A stretch of DNA of 64,000 nt. Origin: Aphanomyces cochlioides. Taxonomy: Eukaryota > Oomycota > Saprolegniomycetes > Saprolegniales > Verrucalvaceae. The notes below the pieces were generated by a model that made no database searches, was not told where the DNA came from, and was given only the letters and a program-made list of their open reading frames with translations. The stretch's first letter is position 1, and each line of letters opens with the position of its first letter. Position numbers and translations under genes: made by a program. Shown here in pieces: positions 10,384-21,340 of this stretch. The stretch lies in assembly GCA_019828595.1 (NCBI GenBank), contig JAHQRK010000006.1, positions 1,860,001 through 1,924,000 on the forward strand, in the 5' to 3' direction.

Positions 10384-10976
10384 CAGTGGTGGAAAGCATC
10401 GAGGAGACTTAACAAAAAAATTCATATTTTTGGTAGGGTGCAACTTTGAACCAAAATATCCGTTCTGCGTACCTGTGACAGATTATACGTAGTAAAATAT
10501 AAATATTCGAATGTTATTCATATTTGAAGGTTCAAAAGATGGTCACAAGGCACATGAATATCGTTGTTTACCGGATAAATGCATTATCAGTCTTTTTAAT
10601 TTATGGATATGGAATTGAATAAACGTATTTTATTGCATATTCGTTCTCTTAATTATCGTATATCATTTGCAAAATCAAAATAATCGAATATGAGAGACTT
10701 CGATCATCCAACTAATTTTTCTTGAACCTCTTGAAAAATAATGTGATCAGTTTTGTCAAACAATTTCAATTAAACAGGTAATAGAATATAAGGATGAAAA
10801 ATGAATAACACTCACGACTGCATTTCATCGTTTCTTGTAATCTATGTGGTTTTAAAGGATTGTATTCATACAGTCGTTATAACCAGAAAAAACTGCATAG
10901 GAAAACTGGTTTTATTTGTTCCAGAGTGTAATTTACATCAAAACATAAAAAGTCTCCTCGATGCTTTCCACCACTG
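10384..10976. mobile_element. Harbinger-type MITE, TAA TSD
   Basis: A perfect 26-bp TIR begins CAGTGGTGGAAAGCATCG at 10,384 and is inverted at 10,951-10,976. TAA duplications sit at 10,381-10,383 and 10,977-10,979. The 593-bp AT-rich interior has no coding capacity. It is inserted between the transposase remnant and the accessory gene of Harbinger copy C. Confidence 0.85.
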
Positions 10977-11039
10977 TAAAATCAAAATTATTTACAAACA
11001 GTCTTACTAATTAGGAAAAATCCTAGTTTTTAATCATAA

Positions 11040-11798
11040 CTATTTGTCAAGGAGTTTGCTCAATAAAGCCATCATGATTTGATCGGCCTTCAACTGTCTC
11101 GCTTCACGTTGAGCTTCGAACGCTTCATGTCGTTCAAGACGTCTGTCCTCATGCTCTTCACGTGCAGCAGCCAACCTATCAAGATGTTGTTTGTACTCAT
11201 TGTCGCGCGCTTGTTGCCGCTCCTTCATGAGAAGCATGGCTTGAAACAACGATTGCCGAGTTTCCGGTTGCTCTGCCACCATGCGACGCTTCAAGGTCTC
11301 GTTCTCGGCCGACTCTGTCAGTATTTTGTCGATGCGGCGTCGCTGCTGTGCCGTCTGGCTGATGACAGGGCCATCCACGTTTCCCAAAGCCATCAGCTCC
11401 GATGGATCGAGTCCTGTTCTTGGAGTAGCTGTCACAACTGGAGCTAGGTGGGTGCATACTTCATCGGCTTCGTCGCTGTCATCCCCGCTGTCAGAGCCCA
11501 TGTCTAATACAGACATGCGCGCTTCCAGCAGCCGATTTATTCGTTTTGCTCGGAGGACTTCGCTTGGTCATTCGGGGTCGCTGGTTGGTTTCTTTGAATT
11601 GTGTAGAGACTTGAACTTGAGACGAATACTTTCTGTGTCTCTTGATATCCACCCGCTGGTCAAAGCACGGGTATTGTAGTCGGTTTGTTCAGCTTCCCAT
11701 TGGTTTGAACCAAGAGGTAGCTGTGTTTCAACACAGTCCAACATAAGCATTGTTTCCGGTGAGCTCCATCCCTTACCACGCCCTTTGCTCTTTGACAT
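11040..11798 (-). pseudogene. Harbinger accessory DNA-binding protein, one nonsense codon
   Basis: Read on the minus strand from 11,798, the protein begins MSKSKGRGKGWSSPETMLML and continues as a Myb/SANT-like module with conserved Trp and the GWISRDTESIRLKFKSL helix. The stretch HNSKKPTSDPE then meets a TGA at about 11,568-11,570. The same frame stays open beyond it (PSEVLRAKRINRLLEARM), through an acidic linker to a long charged coiled coil ending at 11,040. Only this one stop breaks a 252-codon frame. It resembles the DUF6818-type proteins of oomycetes and the Myb-like second proteins of Harbinger elements. It lies tail-to-tail with the transposase remnant. Confidence 0.6.
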
Positions 11799-11911
11799 GA
11801 GAATACGGTATGGTTGGTGTGTGCAATTTTGAGACGAAACTAGATTCTAGCCAATCACATTTCGTGCTGTTGTGTCATTTGCGTCGGTTTTCGTGTGCCG
11901 TCGTTGCAGAG

Positions 11912-12620
11912 GGGAGATGTTAAACATCGGACCCCTTTTTCTATTTGTCAGAACCTTTGACTTGAATAAAGTATGCACATACAAATCGTTGTATAGCCAT
12001 AAAGCTAGTTTGGCTAGTTGTTGCACTATTAATAGCTTCTACGTGTTTGCTTGGCGTCTGTATTGAGAGGCTGATGGATATCACAAACGACGTGCAGTCA
12101 TGGCGGCGATGATTCCTTTGCGAGTAAAAAGCATGATAGAATATTTATCATTGTACTGGAACGAAAAGAATCTCTGGACTAATTGAGTTAACTCTGTTTT
12201 GAAAGCATGGAGGCGAATGGCGTTCTGAAAGGCTAATGAATTGACAATAACGCAAGGTCGTTCGTTTTGACTTGGAAAAAGTCATTCGACTCATTAAGAG
12301 TTGATAAGGAACCAAGCTTGCATGCAGCATAGATTGCCTCATTAGCATCGATAACTTTACTCGAGAAAAATAGAGTTTAATTCGGTGCGACAAGAGTTCA
12401 ACCAACAAAGCTCATCATGGGGCTACTGATGCTCATGTATTTATGCTGAGCCTGTGAGATACTTGTAGATCTGAAATGACTTTGACATCCCGTTAACGAT
12501 AACAAATTCATTTGGTGGAAAAGATTGTTCAACGTAATCGACCATCTATCGTTGTTGTGGGTCTACTTGACAAAGAGTGCTGAGCGCTGTACTCAACCGG
12601 TTCAGTGACTTGCGAATAAT
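11912..12620 (+). repeat. Left arm of long inverted repeat
   Basis: It pairs with 13,140-13,865 in inverted orientation. The outer 430 bp is nearly identical (for example CCAAGTCAAAACGAACGACC on the right pairs with about 12,262-12,281 on the left). The inner 250 bp is recognisable but diverged. Confidence 0.8.
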
Positions 12621-13139
12621 AAGGGCGATCACGTTCACAACATAAACTTACTTTATGTCAATTGCTCTTACAGCAATTCCTTACTATAGAACAACTGTGA
12701 AATGCAGTGCAGGCAACTATATATGACGCCGTAGAATGCGATTGAAATGCATCCAGGTCCATGTGATGGTTTCATGGTTAATTTTGATGGAAGCATAAGT
12801 CATGTTGCAAGAATAAGTCCTTGCAATTGTTGAATTCGTTGAACACTTTTTTTTCACCAAAGCTATCAATCAAACCTGTAAACACCGATCAACATCAAGT
12901 ACATATATCAATTCCTATTTTACAAAAAGTTTACTGACATAGCTTGTGAAAATAGAGGCTACGTATTGCATTATGTTTTCTCGAGCAAATCTATTAATAT
13001 CAACCGCAAATATAGTAGGTTTCCTTTGAAAACTCATTAATTTCCTTTCTCCTTCGAAGTACTGGTCATGTAGTTTGCCATACTCACGGAAAATTCGGAC
13101 TATTAAACTGAATGCATTGACATGATGGACGTGGTTGCC

Positions 13140-13865
13140 GTCAACATTAGCAAGTCACAGAATTGTTTGAGTACAACGCTTAGCAGTCGATTGCGTTGAA
13201 TAATCTTTTCCCAACAAATCAATGAACTGTCTTTATGAATTGGCTTTAACACGATTTCAGATCTACAAAATATCTTACTGTTGATATAGCACACTGCCGG
13301 TAGTAGCTTCATGATGAGCTTTGTAGGCTAGACTTCTACAACAACGAATTGTTAATGCATGTTTTCTCGAGTAGAGTTATCTATGGTAACAACATATAGT
13401 TCGAGTAGTTTGTGCATACAACTATGATTCCAAGAAAATGCAGGCTATCAACGCTGCGAGCCTAGTTCCATGTCAACGTTTGATGAGTCGAATGACTTTT
13501 TCCAAGTCAAAACGAACGACCTTGCGTTATTGTCAATTCATTAGCCTTTCAGAACGCCATTCGCCTCCATGCTTTCAAAACAGAGTTAACTCAATTAGTC
13601 CAGAGATTCTTTTCGTTCCAGTACAATGATAAATATTCTATCATGCTTTTTACTCGCAAAGGAATCATCGCCGCCATGACTGCACGTCGTTTGTGATATC
13701 CATCAGCCTCTCAATACAGACGCCAAGCAAACACGTAGAAGCTATTAATAGTGCAACAACTAGCCAAACTAGCTTTATGGCTATACAACGATTTGTATGT
13801 GCATACTTTATTCAAGTCAAAGGTTCTGACAAATAGAAAAAGGGGTCCGATGTTTAGCGTCTCCC
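13140..13865 (-). repeat. Right arm of long inverted repeat
   Basis: Inverted partner of 11,912-12,620. Short frames here are mirror images of those in the left arm and are not genes. Confidence 0.8.
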
Positions 13866-13958
13866 GTTGCAGAGGTGCTCAATAAATTGCATGCATAGTT
13901 GGGATAAATTTGTGTCTCCCCTGACTCAAAAAAGAGATGTGTCGATTTCTGAAGCCAC

Positions 13959-14693
13959 TCATTGAGGGAGCACCATCACGTTGCCGTAGGATGTATCGTT
14001 GGACTTTGGCGGTCATTTCTGCAGTATTTGTTAAAAAAGAGCTCATTTCAGAGGTTGATGAATCGATTTATGCTCTAAGGAAGGAAAGAAGGGTATGAGT
14101 TTCGCACATTTATTGTATTAAGGAGGTTTTCTTTTTTGGAATATGTCTTTTATAATTTATGCTTAATTTTCTCCTTTTTTTTTAATTCTTGCAAGTTATG
14201 GGAATATGAAATGCTTTTACATGTTGTTTACAAAGACTTTGAACTTTTGATAATCTTAATTCAAAAGTTTTAATGTTTTACAGCTTGTTCGATATATATT
14301 TGGAATCTCTAAATTTTGTTCTGTCGTCCCATATAATTTTATACAATTCCATAAATTACATATTAATGTATGATAGGTTGGGTCCTGGACGGTGTCGAGG
14401 ACTGCTAGAGTGGCATTTCCGAAGTGATTGTAGTCCATAACAAAAAAGAACCTCATAATTTTTGTCTGCAGCACCCCTTGATGAATAAAGTAACTGCGGA
14501 CACTTATATTATCGTATGTAAAGAGGACATATTTGAGATTTGGACGAAGCGGGAAGTCAAGTTCATTCGCGGCAATGTCTCCAAGGCAGAAGAAATCTCC
14601 TCCGCATCGCCACGTCAGTGGTCGCCCTGTTGTCACGAACAATGGGCGATGCGAAAGCTCAAATAGAATGACTGAGATCTTTCAAAAATTATC
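13959..14693. other. Intergenic, no supported gene
   Basis: A 128-codon frame on the minus strand (14,256-14,642) has no recognisable domain and AT-rich composition. I see no repeat ends or RNA gene. Confidence 0.4.
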
Positions 14694-14695
14694 TA

Positions 14696-15877
14696 CTCCC
14701 TCCGTCCAACAAAAATCGCTCGATTTAGAGGAGGGTTGACATGAAAACGTATTATATTTTCGAGAAATTTTCAAATCAAAATATTTCCCTCGAAGTGAAT
14801 TGAGTTGATATGATTGAACCAAAAGAAAGATGGCGTCATAGTCAACACATTCAAGTAGCTTACGAGGGAAATTCAAATGAAGAAGTCGTGTGAATGCCAA
14901 TTAGAAATTTCATACAATAAACCAATAAAACATTCATTCTGTGACAATCATTTTGGCATGGTGTTGGAAGGCGCGATCTGACCGACGTCGAGAGTGAATC
15001 AATCATGAGATAGATTTTCTTGAGAAGTTCGGGAACATTCATGATGCGAATGCCCAAAGGCTTTGGAGAGATGCTCGCTGATAAATATGGTTGCCACGTC
15101 ACTACGATCCGCAAAGGTCTGGCATGTGCAAAGGAGGAAGGTATGGCGAATGGAAACATGACAGCTTCCGTTCGAGGAAGAAAGAAAGGACGAGTGGGCA
15201 GAAAATTCAAATTCACTGCACTCGAAGTAAAAGAACAATTTATTACCCTCAAGTTAGACGATCGAACAACTCTGCGATCGACATCAGAACTAACTAGTAG
15301 GTCAATCTACTGTATTCTCTTCACACATATCTAGATATAAGCCGGAGTACATTGCATCGTTACCTTAAGCTTGGTATGCTTCGATCACGCATGAGTGCCA
15401 ACAAGTATGCCCGCTTGAAATTTGCCATGTGCCACTTCGATTCTACAATGTGTATGAGCAACATGAATGAGTTTGTACACCTTGATGAAAAACGGTTCTA
15501 TCTCACCAAGGAAACCAAACGATTCTATCTCTATGCCCCTGGCGAGAAGGAAAATGCAAGAGCAAAAGATTCTTTACTAAGGTTATGTTTTTTAGCGCTG
15601 TCGCTCGTCCAAGATTCCTCGACGATACGTGTGCTTGGTGGGATGGAAAAACTGGCACATGGCCTTTTTTGAATCCGTTAGTGATGTCAGATTTCCGCCT
15701 ACTCAGCTTCGGATCAGTTTTGCGACACGTATTTTGCTTGATTCGATTGGCTGAGTGTCACGTTACACCTTTCAAATTTTATGCGTTGAATATTAATTAT
15801 TGAAGTGTTGTGCATTTTAATTGGAGGCTCCATACGCCAAAATTCAGATTCGACCGATTTTTGTTGGACGGAGAGAG
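14696..15877 (+). mobile_element. Mariner-like (Stowaway-type) deletion derivative
   Basis: The left end CTCCCTCCGTCCAACAAAAA at 14,696 and the right end (inverse of CTCTCTCCGTCCAACAAAAA) ending at 15,877 are flanked by TA at 14,694-14,695 and 15,878-15,879. The sequence CTCCCTCCGT is the classic Stowaway/plant-mariner end. The interior keeps the front half of a mariner transposase. Confidence 0.8.
15020..15690 (+). pseudogene. Mariner-like transposase, front part only
   Basis: Exon 1 has a helix-turn-helix (FGEMLADKYGCHVTTIRKGL) and basic linker GRKKGRVGRKFKF. A GT-AG intron near 15,297-15,333 joins it to ISRSTLHRYLKLGMLRSRMS and the first catalytic Asp in EFVHLDEKRFYLTKETKRFY. After a frame change near 15,575 it reads MFFSAVARPRFL and GKTGTWPFLNP, then stops. 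The second and third catalytic residues are missing. The layout parallels the intact gene at 17,337-18,753 (VHVDEKWFF, MFLAAVTRP, GKLGIWPF), so it is a truncated member of the same mariner family. Confidence 0.65.
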
Positions 15878-16264
15878 TATGCGATTGATTATTGACGATT
15901 CCCAAGACAAGGGAAAAATTAGTTGTTTCGTACCTGTATAAATCGATAGTTTGTATTAATTTTATATTCCCTTGTTCTACTAATAGTATTTTCCAATGTA
16001 AAATATAACAGGAACCTTCAAAGCTTGATTGACTCTGCTTGTGAGAATGTATTGTTGTCGGTTTGCTCGATATTTGCCAATTTGGAGTGACCCCTCGAAT
16101 TGATCGCAAGAATATGAGAGCTATTGATGAGCTACTTTTATCCACCACGCAGAGAGCAATTCCTTCATAACAGGAACGACACTTCTGTTTCGACCTGGAA
16201 TCATCCTGTTATGAAGGAATAAAATTATCCGACAATAATTGATATAACTGTCAGCTCCCAGCAT

Positions 16265-16830
16265 GGAATTGCTGAAGATTCTGAAGCAGTAGGAGCTTGA
16301 GATGACTTTGCGTGGTGCGTTGTAGCAGCTCTGGTGTATGTGCTATTACTAAATGAATTATGTCTATGCCATTATTGTCAATTGTAAGACAAATTCGTTG
16401 CAACCGTGGGTTGTGTGTCAAGATTGCTGAAGATGCCGCATTAGTTAGTTGGTGCCTGAGACGGCCGCGCGTGGTGCGTTATAGCTGCTTTGCAGTGTGC
16501 CTCTACTGAATGAATAATGCTTAGGACACAACTGTATTTTCAATGATGGAATCTTTGCACATGTGAGTTATGTGTTGCTAAAAATGCAGGAGTAGTTGGA
16601 GCTTGAGAAGCCCGTGTGTGGTGTGTTGTAGCTGCTTTGTTGAATGTGTCATTATTGAATGAATCTTGTTTTGGCCATTACTGTCTATTCTACGATGATA
16701 TCGTTGCAACTCTGAGTTGTGTGTTGAGACTGCTCAAGTTGCTGAAGTATTAGATGTTAAATACGGCCATGCGAGGTGCGTTGAAGCGAGTTTGGCATTA
16801 CTGAGTAAGTCATTTTTAGCAGATTGAGCT
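16265..16830. repeat. Four degenerate ~155-bp tandem units
   Basis: The phrase GTGGTGCGTTGTAGC and its variants recur near 16,312, 16,472, 16,618 and 16,773, spaced 146-160 bp, each followed by an AATGAAT-type stretch and a TTGCAAC stretch. The sister element at 36,373-40,512 has only one such unit (near 40,320-40,420, inverted), so the array expanded in this copy. Confidence 0.65.
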
Positions 16831-17186
16831 AAGTCATTTGCTGAAGACACAACGTAAGAAAAAATTCGCAATAGAATTTATGTTTTCAGTTAAATGTGCG
16901 CTATCTTTGAAAGCTTGGTGGTCTTACGTCGAGACCGTGGCTGATTGAGTTGCTGTTGCAACTGTCTGGCATATTCTTCATCGGAAACAACATGGTTGGA
17001 TCTCTTACGATATAAGCACGGTTAGGAAAGACTAGAACGCAACATACTCTATGTTCAAGTCGGGGTTGGAGGAGTTGACAAAGTTACAGGATTTGAGACG
17101 TTTGACAGAGTTGGTGTCGTCCCCTCCAAAATGCTGGTATTAGACGAATCTATCATTTTGTTGGTATGAAGTACAGTTATGCCATA

Positions 17187-19016
17187 CTACTCCGGTCCAT
17201 TAAACTCGCTACACTGTTTACACTTGATAAAAGTATACCTTCACAAAATGATTTATCTTGATTTTTGTATGGGATTTTAGAAACGCATAAGCTGTTGAGA
17301 AAATATAATCATTCATTTCTATTTTATTACATCTACTTAGACGTGGGTATTAAGGTGCTGAATGGCACGCGCGTTGGCTGATGGAGAGCACTGAACATTG
17401 AAGGAATATAGATCTTCCACAACAATGTCTTTCTTCATATGAGGCAACTTGTAATTGTTGCAACCAGAAATCTCCATTGAGCTTTCCATCACCTTTTGCA
17501 AAGTGAGAAAAGACTTAGCCAGTGTAGACACTGGTAACTCACAAAACGAATCCTGTACAGCAATAATGAGCTCGTCAATTGTACAAGAGCTCTTTTGTTG
17601 CTGACGGCTTTGAATAGCATTAAATATTCCTAAATCTAACACATTGAAATCTGGACTATGAGCTGGCTGATTTCCTACGCTAAGCTGAGTAAAACCTTCT
17701 CGATGTAAGCGCTCCGACGTCACGCAGCAATGAGGGCCTGCAGTATCTTGCTGAATCACGACGCCACGCTGGAGGGCAGAGCTTGGAAATTTCGCCAGGA
17801 TAGCTGGAACAACATTTTGCAAGATTGAACCGCTATAGGCGTCGCTGTCGACGCACTTTGGGACAGTTTCTATCGTCCCACGTGGTCGATTTTTGCTGCT
17901 ACGGACAGCAGGCACATATGATACAAAGGGCCATATGCCCAACTTCCCGTCAAACAGTACCCGCCGTTGGTGGTCGTACTGCGGCCGTGTGACAGCGGCC
18001 AAAAACATCACTTTCGTGATGAAATTCGTAGACTTGGCGGCTCTCAAAGCCAACTCTTCGTCGTCGTAGACATAGACATTTCTCTTAACCTGAGTTACAA
18101 AGAACCACTTCTCGTCGACATGTACCCTATTGTACATGTTGTCAAAGAAGTGGTTTCCTCGTAACCCAGGTCGGAGAAGTCCAAGAGCAAATCGAAGCCG
18201 CTTCTTCTTGTTTTCTTCGGAAAGGAGTGGCTTCAGTCGACTTGAGCGGGATTTGAGTCTTCTCTCTTCCTTCATGTGACGCAGAATAGTTGTCTTCGGA
18301 AGTCCACTGCAAGCGGCAAGCGTTCGGAGGGTTTGGCAGTCTTCGTGCTTCACTGCCTTGATCGTTTCTTCAATCGTTTCTGGCGTTCGCATTCGTGGCT
18401 TACAAGAGTTTCCTAAATTAAGTAACCTCTTAAATTTTATACTTGTAAAATTTGATATAAATTGTAAAAATATAAAATTTGACAGTACAACCTCGCTTTT
18501 TGGATGCAATGTCGGCGGCCTTGTCGCCGCGCATGATAGAGCGCTTGGCGCGAGCCCAGAGACGGGATATGGTCGTTCGATGGCACTTGAACTGCTCAGC
18601 GACGTTTGACACTGCTCCATAGGGGAGCTTGCCGTCAACCATGGCTCTCAGGAGCAATTCGTAGGCTCCACGGTGCTCATCCATCGAGAGCCCTCTGTGA
18701 GCTCGTGCATGACTTGAGGCCATTGTAATCGAGTCGAGACTAGTTTGAGCCATTGAGAAGATGTTGGCGGTGCTGTTGGCTTGCTTTGATGGTTTGAAAA
18801 GAAAGAATGTCTTCGTAGCGAAAGTTAATTACTCTTAGCTATCCAGTGTCGCGTGTTTGGCGGCTCATAACTCGTGATTGAATGTGAGTTTGCGCGCGCA
18901 AAGTAGAGCCAATCAAAGCTGAGAACTTGTACTATCTAATGAGCCAATTGGAAACCTCAAACGAGATCTATTAGAAAAATCCCGCCAATCGTAGCAAGTT
19001 TATTGGACCGGAGTAG
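17187..19016 (-). mobile_element. Complete mariner-like element nested in MULE-L
   Basis: TIRs of about 27 bp start CTACTCCGGTCCATTAAACT at 17,187 and end inverted at 19,016 (a few mismatches), with TA at 17,185-17,186 and 19,017-19,018. The host sequence on both sides matches one continuous ORF2 intron region of the sister Mutator-like element, which confirms the insertion point. It has one intact transposase gene. Confidence 0.9.
17337..18753 (-). CDS. Mariner-like transposase, two exons, intact
   Basis: Exon 1 (18,753-18,492) and exon 2 (18,412-17,337) join across a 79-nt GT-AG intron to give 445 residues with no stop. The N-terminal helix-turn-helix includes VSNVAEQFKCHRTTISRLW; a second is in LAACSGLPKTTILRHMKEE. 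The catalytic core has VHVDEKWFFVTQ, VVIQQDTAGPH and HSPDFNVLDLGIFNAIQ, so the triad is D-D-D with 36 residues between the last two by my count. The LDLG form is that of plant-type mariners, usually described as DD39D. The intact frame and TIRs suggest recent activity. Confidence 0.85.
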
Positions 19017-19698
19017 TACCTGCAAATTCTTTCATAGAGCTACCTACAGCGCTCTCGTCAGTAGAGATACGCTTATCGTGTGCCGGAGGTGGAGTCAAAG
19101 TTGAACCTAGTCGGAATTCCTTGTACGTCATACCTGCAACTTCATTTATAGAGCTACTAGTACCTACAGCACTTTCATTGATATTGCTTGGTGGGGATTG
19201 AGATTTGGCTGGCATTACAACATTTTTCGTAGTTCCTAATATTTCTGTGATTGTTATTGGCATAGGCATGTCTACAACACTTATTTAGCTATGCCTTGCA
19301 CGAAAGATACCTTTGGGGCATTGCATATCCAAGCTTTGACAAATCATTCTTAGCATTTGGTTGTTTTGTTCGACCATGGCGAATATGTTTCCAAGGTTGG
19401 CCTGTCCCCTTGCTTGGCGTTCGTGGAGCTCAGAGACCTTCTTTTTCTGATATTGTCGTTGCGCCGCCTTGGACTTATCACGCCATTTTTTGCCTCTTCA
19501 TCTAGTGATGTAAGTCCAGTGTATGTAAGAATGCTTACCTGTTAAGTCTCTTTTGGATAAATCCGGAATACATGGATGATATGTATTCAGGTGGTCAGTG
19601 TGTTGCTTGCGACTTTGAATACATCCGCATTGGTCTCGCATGGACATGACCAACTCACTTCCACTTGACTTGGACTCCATGCTTTTGGAAAATGCCAC
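19017..19698 (-). pseudogene. MULE-L second ORF, interrupted by the mariner
   Basis: Minus-strand frames match ORF2 of the element at 39,268-40,257. The start is MAFSKSMESKSSGSELVMSM at 19,698 with a Cys/His segment RDQCGCIQSRKQHTDHLNTY. A coiled-coil exon follows and then a Ser/Thr/Pro-rich exon containing INESAVGTSSSINEVAG. The C-terminal exon with DEEYARQLQQQLNQ lies on the other side of the mariner, at about 16,900-17,010. Here the coiled-coil exon keeps a Gln codon (CAA) where the sister copy has a stop. Whether the mariner would be spliced out with the intron is unknown. Confidence 0.6.
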
Positions 19699-19754
19699 AC
19701 GTGAGGTCAGAATTGTGTTCCGGTTATTCCTGAATATTCCGTCGTGTTATATGG

Positions 19755-19850
19755 AACTTGACGGGTCATATGACCAAGGATTTGATGGGTCATACAGTAT
19801 CACCAGGGACTCGACGGGCCATGTCACAATTAGTTTGGCGGGTCATATTG
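19755..19850. repeat. Minisatellite, GACGGGTCAT units, ORF spacer of MULE-L
   Basis: About four degenerate units of ~24 bp carry (A/G)CGGGTCAT. It corresponds in position to 39,095-39,210 in the sister element. Confidence 0.6.
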
Positions 19851-20129
19851 CTAGAAATCTATGTGGCCTAAGACACATCGCACACATGCAAAGTTATCTC
19901 TTATTCGATTAAGACTAATGTATCATATGCAATTTTTCCACTTGATTTCATTCGTTTCTCATCCCATTCGACTTCTTGCGCTTCTTTGATTTTGGACCGG
20001 GTTTGGATGAAGTTTCATTCAACAAAGCATTTGGAACCATGGTATTGGAATCACGTTCCAAGTCCAGTGGAGCAACACGGTGTGAGGAAATCTGTGTATA
20101 TCTCTTTGTACCACTGAATTTGGTAGAAA

Positions 20130-20230
20130 ATGCCACCCGACAAATGGCTGGTCAAAATCACCCGACAAATGGCTGGTCAAAATCACCCGAGAAATGACGG
20201 GTCAATATCACCCGACAAATGACGGGTAGA
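20130..20230. repeat. Minisatellite in a MULE-L transposase intron
   Basis: Four units of 24-25 bp of the form CACCCGACAAATGGCTGGTC / CACCCGACAAATGACGGGTC. It corresponds to 38,055-38,205 in the sister element. Confidence 0.75.
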
Positions 20231-21244
20231 ACAACCTACAATTAGACTGCCGCTGGACTGATTAACGTTCTCATTTTATCCTTACCCATATTTGTTTTCG
20301 AAAGCCTGGTTGCAAATTCCTCGAAGTGATCTGCGCTAGTTGCTCTACACATGCCATAAGCCAACCCTTCTTCGGCTATTGTAAGAATTAAACCATTCGT
20401 TCTCTGTATGTTGCCACAACATGACGCATACAAAATCGAAGGGCATAGTATGGCAGTACTGTCTTGCATGAATTTATCAGATCTAAGCACACCATCCATA
20501 CTATACACCAGTACAAAGAATAGTACCTTTCAACATGTCGAATATGACTACTGGATTGTTTGCGAATACAAACAATCCAGTCTAGAAACCAAGTCCAATT
20601 TGCTCCATTCTCGACAGGCACGATGGCAAGTCTTGCAGAAGGGGTCAGTAAGTATAACGTTATATTTAAATAGCACCTAATATCAATATCGAATTGTTGG
20701 GATCCTTTGCACAGGCGACAAGAAGAGCTCCAAGTTCTTAGTCCCTTCAAGTGTCTTCCTAAGAAACAAGTTCGGAAATAAACAGTTTTCTTTACCATCC
20801 AAAGCAATGACAGGATGGCAGTATTTTCGGCCTTGAACTGAATCTCGACAAAAAGAAGCTTCTGTGAAAATGGCCACCAAATGACTCGACTTTGGCATAA
20901 GTTCCAGGATTCACACTTTTGATTTTTTCGAAGTAATTGTTCAATTTTTCAAATAAGACATCTAAGCCACCATGAAGGGCGCAAAACGAGTGTCATTTTC
21001 ACGTTGCTTGCTACTGACGAAGATATATCAAGTCCGAAGGTCGACTTCACAAGCTGCATGATTTCCTTGCCTTCAATTGTTCGGGGATCGTGAGTTCCTG
21101 TCGGAAAATGGGTTTTCAAGAGACGAACAATCTACGTCACAAAAATTAGCACTTGAACGACGATGTAATGATCCACTGGCCCGTCTACCACATGTGCACC
21201 AAATTTGACATCTTAACAACAACCAATTTTGTCAGTTAGGCTTA

Positions 21245-21340
21245 ATCAGACACATGACGGGTCAATCGACCAGACACTTCACGGGTCATATAACCATATT
21301 TTTTACGGGTCGAATAGACAAGCGGTGAATGGGCCAGTTG
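21245..21340. repeat. Minisatellite in MULE-L transposase intron 1
   Basis: About three to four degenerate units with ACGGGTCA at ~24-bp spacing (ACATGACGGGTCAATCGACC, CACTTCACGGGTCATATAAC). It corresponds to 36,950-37,030 in the sister element. Confidence 0.6.

Larger units (their letters stand above)
11912..13865. mobile_element. Non-autonomous Mutator-like foldback, 9-bp TSD
   Basis: GTTGCAGAG at 11,903-11,911 recurs at 13,866-13,874. Between them the ends read GGGAGATGTTAAACATCGG and the inverse of GGGAGACGCTAAACATCGG. The arms extend inward as a long inverted repeat: near-identical for about 430 bp, then weaker to about 12,620 on the left and 13,140 on the right, leaving a loop of about 500 bp. 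No transposase remains. Long TIRs, GGG termini and a 9-bp TSD fit a Mutator-like element. It split the right end of Harbinger copy C. Confidence 0.85.
8891..13958. mobile_element. Decayed Harbinger element (copy C), two later insertions
   Basis: A perfect 21-bp inverted repeat, GTGGCTTCAGAAATCGACAC at 8891 and its inverse ending at 13,958, brackets a Harbinger-type transposase remnant on the plus strand and a Myb/SANT-like accessory gene on the minus strand. No clear 3-bp TSD is visible at these ends, so the true termini may differ slightly. A TAA-flanked MITE (10,384-10,976) lies between the two genes, and a Mutator-like foldback (11,912-13,865) lies beyond the accessory gene. Confidence 0.55.

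Noticed and set aside
14256..14642. 128-codon minus-strand ORF
   Set aside because: AT-rich, no recognisable domain, overlaps other random frames.
16020..16150. Frame reading PRIDRKNMRAIDELLLST as a possible mariner C terminus
   Set aside because: Lies outside the TIR-bounded mariner derivative and the match is too short to support.
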